Origin: Symbiodinium natans | Taxonomy: Eukaryota > Sar > Dinophyceae > Suessiales > Symbiodiniaceae | Assembly: GCA_905221605.1 (NCBI GenBank) | Contig: CAJNDS010002152.1 | Span: forward strand, 64,001 to 128,000 | DNA length: 64,000 nt | Direction of reading: 5' to 3' | In this document: piece after piece, positions 60,790 to 64,000 of the stretch | How the letters are laid out: every line of letters starts with the position of its first letter | How positions within the stretch are numbered: position 1 is the first letter of the stretch | The notes under the pieces: model-generated | Told to the model about the DNA's origin: nothing | Databases searched by the model: none | Seen by the model: only the letters and a program-made list of their open reading frames with translations | Position numbers and translations under genes: made by a program

Positions 60790-60944
60790 GACAATTGCTT
60801 TACCGCTCCCCAAGCAACCGCCATTAAAGCAAGCAGTGCTGTCGCTCTCTGTTCTTGTTTTCAATCAGTTGGTCGTAAGGTCGCTCTTCTTGCTAATCGG
60901 ATCGGAGATGATCCGAAAACTCAAGAGGGCCGGGATCACACCCA
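60790..60944. repeat. 155-bp direct repeat, copy 2
   Basis: Second identical copy, ending about 65 bp beyond the stop of the recombinase ORF. Placement at the 3' end of a tyrosine-recombinase retroelement fits the split or internal direct repeats of DIRS/PAT-type elements. Confidence 0.9.
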
Positions 60945-61007
60945 CCTGACCTTGCGGCTACTGACCAGAGACGACTCCCATCCTGCTGTGGCGGTCAGGG
61001 CGCAAAC

Positions 61008-62732
61008 TCAAGAACTCTCCGAGGACGACGAGTACGATGACTCTGAAGACCCCGACGCGGAACTCGCAGACGAGTTTGTCCGACGCGCCGAGGGAAAACA
61101 TCTCTTGCACCTCCTGCCCTCGCAATCATTGCTAACCCAGCGAAAAAGGGTATGGTCCCTGGCGAAAGGCCATGAACAGTAGGCCTTCCAGTGCCTTGGG
61201 TGCAAAGCATTACTGGGAACCGAGAGGTCGGTTCGGCACCGATGTATCTTTCCTCCAGGTGAGAGATTCAAAATGAGCCTTTCGGAGCTGTCATGGGGCA
61301 CAGATGGCGGCGGCGGCGCTTCTGTTCCAATCAGCTCATCGCACCAGTCGGCATCCGGGATAGCTAAGGAAGGTCTAGCCTTCCGGAGAAGTGCCTCCAG
61401 CTCACGACGTGCTCTGGCAAGTGAGTCCTTGTGGCCCGCTTCGATTGCCAGCTCTGACAGCTGCGACAGTGGAGCTTCTCTGACGTATCTGAGGATGACA
61501 TCTGAGTCCCACCGCCCGAAAATTTGGATTCTCCAAAGCTCGACCCCTCGAGCGGCCAAGTACTGTGCCCCCGTGGCACGTGCCGAATGACCGGTGAAGG
61601 CTCGGGCGCCATTGGCCAAGCAAACGGGGACGCCAAGAGCGCGCGCGATGGCCTGAAAGGTGTCAGCCCAGCCCGCCTTCGAGGGCGGCGCCCCGTTGAT
61701 GTCAACGAAAACGGGCTCCAAGGGACCGCGGCTGCCCACCAAACGAAGAACGGAATGGTAAGGGCAGAGCCGGGGACTCAGCACTTCACAGGAACAGGCG
61801 TGCTTTCGAGTCGCCCCCAAAGCCGCGACGTCTGTTTTAGACGAAGGCAAGAGCCAGGCTACCGTCTTGGACTCATGGTCGAAAGTAAGATGCTGGATTC
61901 GGGCATGTGAGGCCTCGATTTCGCGAAGGAGCCACCACGATGCTACAATGGTGGCTGTCCCTGGGTCGCGGGGACCGTTGGTGACCATAGCCACGTCCCT
62001 AGTAACGCTCGGGACTTTGTCCATTGGAAGCGCCGAGGCCTGTTTGGACGGCCCCAGGGCGCGCTTGCACGACCGGGAACACACTCGATACGCGAGCGCC
62101 AGCTGTTCGCTCCAGGCGTGCCCCCGATGGATGTGTTCCTGCTTCGCAAGCTCCAGATACTGCATTGCAGACCGGTACCCGGCGGCTTTAAAGGCGCCCA
62201 TAACGGAATATATGCCATCAGGCGTGAGCCGAAATGGTTCGAGTCTGGCTCGCTTTGAAACATCGCACCAAAGTTTGAGCCTTGACTCTACCGGGCCTAC
62301 GGATGTAACCGACCTGGAATCGGCTAGGAGAAGTTCCTTACACTGCTCGGGGTGGCTTGCCGCTTCAAAAAGCTTTGCAGAGCTACCCCTACAGTATGGA
62401 ACCGGTTCCCCCCGCCTGTTCCGTTGTCTCTTTCTCTCTTCTTCTATGACTACGCTCCCTGCCCCTGACCCGTCCGGCTGCCTGACATCTTCCACAGGCC
62501 GCCCGAGAGCAGGACCTTCGTGTAGGACGCCGGCTCGCCTGGGGTTCGGCGGAGGCACGGGGGGGTTACCACTAGCACTAGGCCAGAACGCTTGCCCAAG
62601 CCTCCTCTTTGGTCTGGGCATCGCAACTTTGAGCCTGCAGACATGGCAAGTACATAGAACTGCTCGACGAGTGAGAGTGAGAGAGTGAGAGAAGTGAAAG
62701 AGCGAAGTGTGCGCATGACAGCAACGGCGCAT
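61008..62732 (-). CDS. Tyrosine recombinase of a DIRS-like retrotransposon
   Basis: 574 codons. Catalytic residues visible: Arg about 270 (WWLLREIEASHARI), Lys about 299 (LPSSKTD), HSAR about 382-385 (TGHSARATGAQYLAARG), Trp 408 (FGRWDSD) and Tyr 416 (ILRYVR). This RKHRWY set defines tyrosine recombinases, which integrate the circular cDNA of DIRS elements. The C-terminus has a Cys cluster (CEGRRCKRC) and a Ser/Glu tail. The first ~38 residues (through the CHVCRLKVA stretch) are low-quality and overlap a pyrimidine-rich tract; the real start may be MPRPKRR (residue 39), or an exon starting at 62634. It lies directly downstream of the RT-RNase H ORF in the same frame. The frame is intact, so the copy may be recent. 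Confidence 0.85.
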   Translation of the reverse strand: MRRCCHAHTSLFHFSHSLTLTRRAVLCTCHVCRLKVAMPRPKRRLGQAFWPSASGNPPVPPPNPRRAGVLHEGPALGRPVEDVRQPDGSGAGSVVIEEERKRQRNRRGEPVPYCRGSSAKLFEAASHPEQCKELLLADSRSVTSVGPVESRLKLWCDVSKRARLEPFRLTPDGIYSVMGAFKAAGYRSAMQYLELAKQEHIHRGHAWSEQLALAYRVCSRSCKRALGPSKQASALPMDKVPSVTRDVAMVTNGPRDPGTATIVASWWLLREIEASHARIQHLTFDHESKTVAWLLPSSKTDVAALGATRKHACSCEVLSPRLCPYHSVLRLVGSRGPLEPVFVDINGAPPSKAGWADTFQAIARALGVPVCLANGARAFTGHSARATGAQYLAARGVELWRIQIFGRWDSDVILRYVREAPLSQLSELAIEAGHKDSLARARRELEALLRKARPSLAIPDADWCDELIGTEAPPPPSVPHDSSERLILNLSPGGKIHRCRTDLSVPSNALHPRHWKAYCSWPFARDHTLFRWVSNDCEGRRCKRCFPSARRTNSSASSASGSSESSYSSSSESS

Positions 62733-62775
62733 GTGCGCACAAACTAATGGGAGCGTGTCTTTTCAGACCACCTTC
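62635..62775 (-). other. Possible intron joining RT-RNase H to recombinase
   Basis: A GA donor after TTCTG (62776) and an AG|G acceptor after TGTCTGCAG (62635), preceded by a CTCTCACTC-rich tract, would remove the TGA and give DFW-LKVAMPRPKRR in frame. This fits the splice grammar of the host genes here. Readthrough, or two separate translation starts, are alternatives. Confidence 0.4.
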
Positions 62776-64000
62776 CAGAAGTCGGCGCCCAGCTTCACCT
62801 CACAGCGAGGGGTGGCTAGCAGCTCCGACGGGAATGGCTTTCGTTCCGGAGCGCTCAACCTCGAGAGTGCGTCCGCCTGTACATTGGACACACCCGCGAT
62901 GTGGACCAGCCCCCTTATTTGGTAGCATCGGGTGGCCTGGTCAAAAGCAAACTCCCGCGCCAGCACATTCAGGGCCGGTGACTTAGCGCTTCCCTTGGAC
63001 AATGCCATCAGGAAGCCTAGGTTGTCCGACTTCGCCCGAAACACCGAGCCGTGGGTGAGTGCCGGTAACCACAGTCTGAAAGCTACCAAAAGGGCGAGGC
63101 CTTCCCATAGGGTGTTGTAGCTTGACACCCCCCTTTCCGCTGAAAATTTGGCGAGGATGTCGTCCGGGAGATGGCTGTGGAAGTATGCCAGCGGCTCTCC
63201 ATTTCGTCGGCACACTCCACCGATGCCCCATGGCGAGGCATCTGTCACCAGCTCCAAGTCAGTGGCCGGCGGGTTGGCGTAGAAGATCCTCTCGAGTGTC
63301 TCGGTGCCAGACAGCAACGCCTTTACCCAACGAAGTGCCGGGCTGATCCTTCTAACATGAATCAACTTTCTGGTTCGAGTGTAAGGTGAACCATCACTCG
63401 TGATATCATGCTTCGAAAGGGCTGCCCAGAACGTCGCCAGGAACGGCCGAAGGTGTGGCACCAGACCAGCCACAAATGAGAGTGCCCCGGCGTATGATCG
63501 AAGTTCCTTAGCTCCAATCACGGCCCTACCTAAGTGCTTCTCGGTCTCCGCCAGGAGTTGCGCGACCTTGGCCTTGGGTATGGTCACCACGACGGCCTTC
63601 TCCTCGTCCCTGCAGGATATGCTTGCGCCGACCCACTCGATGCGCTTGCCCCCGGTGGCTTTTGAGAGCTTGACGGGGAAGCCAGCGACGGCGGTCCATA
63701 GGAGAACTACGGCCAAGTCCGCGGCGGCGGTCTCGAGGTCGGGGCCCTCCAAGGTATACACCGGGTCGTCTACATAGACCTGGGGATCGGCCAAGGACAC
63801 AGCGGCTGTGGTGCGACCAAGCCAAGCTGCCATCCGGCCCCATATTGTTGGCGAGGAAGCTGAGCCGAAGACGAGGGTGTTGAAGACGATGAGGTCGTGG
63901 CCGGCTCTCTTGTTTCGCCTTCTCGGCACCGCTGCCACGGTGAACTTCCTGTCCTTGCCTGCTGGTATGTTCATGAAGGCGTCCCGTATGTCGACGCCGG
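62763..64000 (-). CDS. Reverse transcriptase-RNase H of the DIRS-like element (5' cut by window edge)
   Basis: The frame is open to the window end; its first visible residues, VDIRDAFMNIP, form the RT motif with the first catalytic Asp. Counting from Met at 63974: FGSASSPTIWGRM at 36-48, YVDD (catalytic) at 67-70, then an RNase H domain with TDASPWGIGG from 244 (Asp), WEGLALLV from 290 (Glu), AKSDNLGF from 314 (Asp) and ADALSRL near 367-373. It ends WKVV-TGA at 62763. Gag-like and 5' terminal repeats lie outside the window. The combination with a tyrosine recombinase and no DDE integrase indicates a DIRS-order element rather than an LTR element. Confidence 0.88.
   Translation of the reverse strand, partial: GVDIRDAFMNIPAGKDRKFTVAAVPRRRNKRAGHDLIVFNTLVFGSASSPTIWGRMAAWLGRTTAAVSLADPQVYVDDPVYTLEGPDLETAAADLAVVLLWTAVAGFPVKLSKATGGKRIEWVGASISCRDEEKAVVVTIPKAKVAQLLAETEKHLGRAVIGAKELRSYAGALSFVAGLVPHLRPFLATFWAALSKHDITSDGSPYTRTRKLIHVRRISPALRWVKALLSGTETLERIFYANPPATDLELVTDASPWGIGGVCRRNGEPLAYFHSHLPDDILAKFSAERGVSSYNTLWEGLALLVAFRLWLPALTHGSVFRAKSDNLGFLMALSKGSAKSPALNVLAREFAFDQATRCYQIRGLVHIAGVSNVQADALSRLSAPERKPFPSELLATPRCEVKLGADFWKVV

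Noticed and set aside
61867-62688. 273-codon plus-strand frame
   Set aside because: Exact antisense shadow of the recombinase ORF, whose catalytic residues are clear.
63400-63777. 125-codon plus-strand frame
   Set aside because: Antisense of the RT-RNase H ORF.
1-64000. rRNA, tRNA and spliced-leader RNA genes
   Set aside because: No convincing match was seen by eye; a covariance-model search could still find a tRNA I missed.

Overview
The window looks like nuclear DNA of a dinoflagellate, probably of the Symbiodiniaceae type. The reasons are: exons of about 25-115 bp separated by short introns; introns that start with GC, GA or GT and end in AG followed by G; many interstitial TTTAGGG tracts; dense microsatellites; a nucleus-encoded cytochrome b6f subunit (PetN) with a signal peptide and an FVAP motif typical of peridinin-plastid targeting; and a DIRS-like retroelement. 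No prokaryotic signals (operons, Shine-Dalgarno sites, CRISPR arrays) and no rRNA or tRNA genes were seen. All coordinates, splice junctions and homologies were read by eye, without database searches.

Every gene I can support lies on the minus strand, so the window reads as one co-directional array. From high to low coordinates it holds: a DIRS-like element with reverse transcriptase/RNase H and tyrosine recombinase (64000-61008, cut by the window edge, with a 155-bp direct repeat at 60944-60507); a class 3 lipase (59995-59461); two near-identical petN copies (57400-57002 and 56414-56016), each with an intron whose sequence also occurs as a free copy between them; several unidentified exon clusters (54-47 kb); part of a GT-B glycosyltransferase (46312-45908); unidentified multi-exon genes (44.8-44.16 kb and 39.75-37.8 kb); the mRNA-export WD-repeat protein Rae1/Gle2 (36593-32262, 14 of about 15 exons placed); a tail-anchored protein (about 32030-31080); an intronless four-helix membrane protein (29808-29248); a PGM1/IQCH-type ATP-grasp protein (28668-24193, 14 exons placed); a coiled-coil protein (about 22050-19400); a C2-domain fragment (10858-10502); and a voltage-gated cation channel with S4, pore, S6 and EF-hand (about 9056-5138).

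The space between genes and much of the intron space is repeat: TTTAGGG tracts, TA/GT/CT/ATC microsatellites, a roughly 100-bp miniature inverted-repeat family (five copies plus one partial, one of them inside a Rae1 intron), a foldback element and several tandem duplications. The 0.3-5.1 kb and 11-19 kb stretches have no gene I can name. The most interesting points are the petN introner-like element, the miniature-element family, the uniform AG|G splice grammar, the PGM1/IQCH-type gene, and the RT-RH and recombinase ORFs that share one frame across a single stop or a predicted intron.
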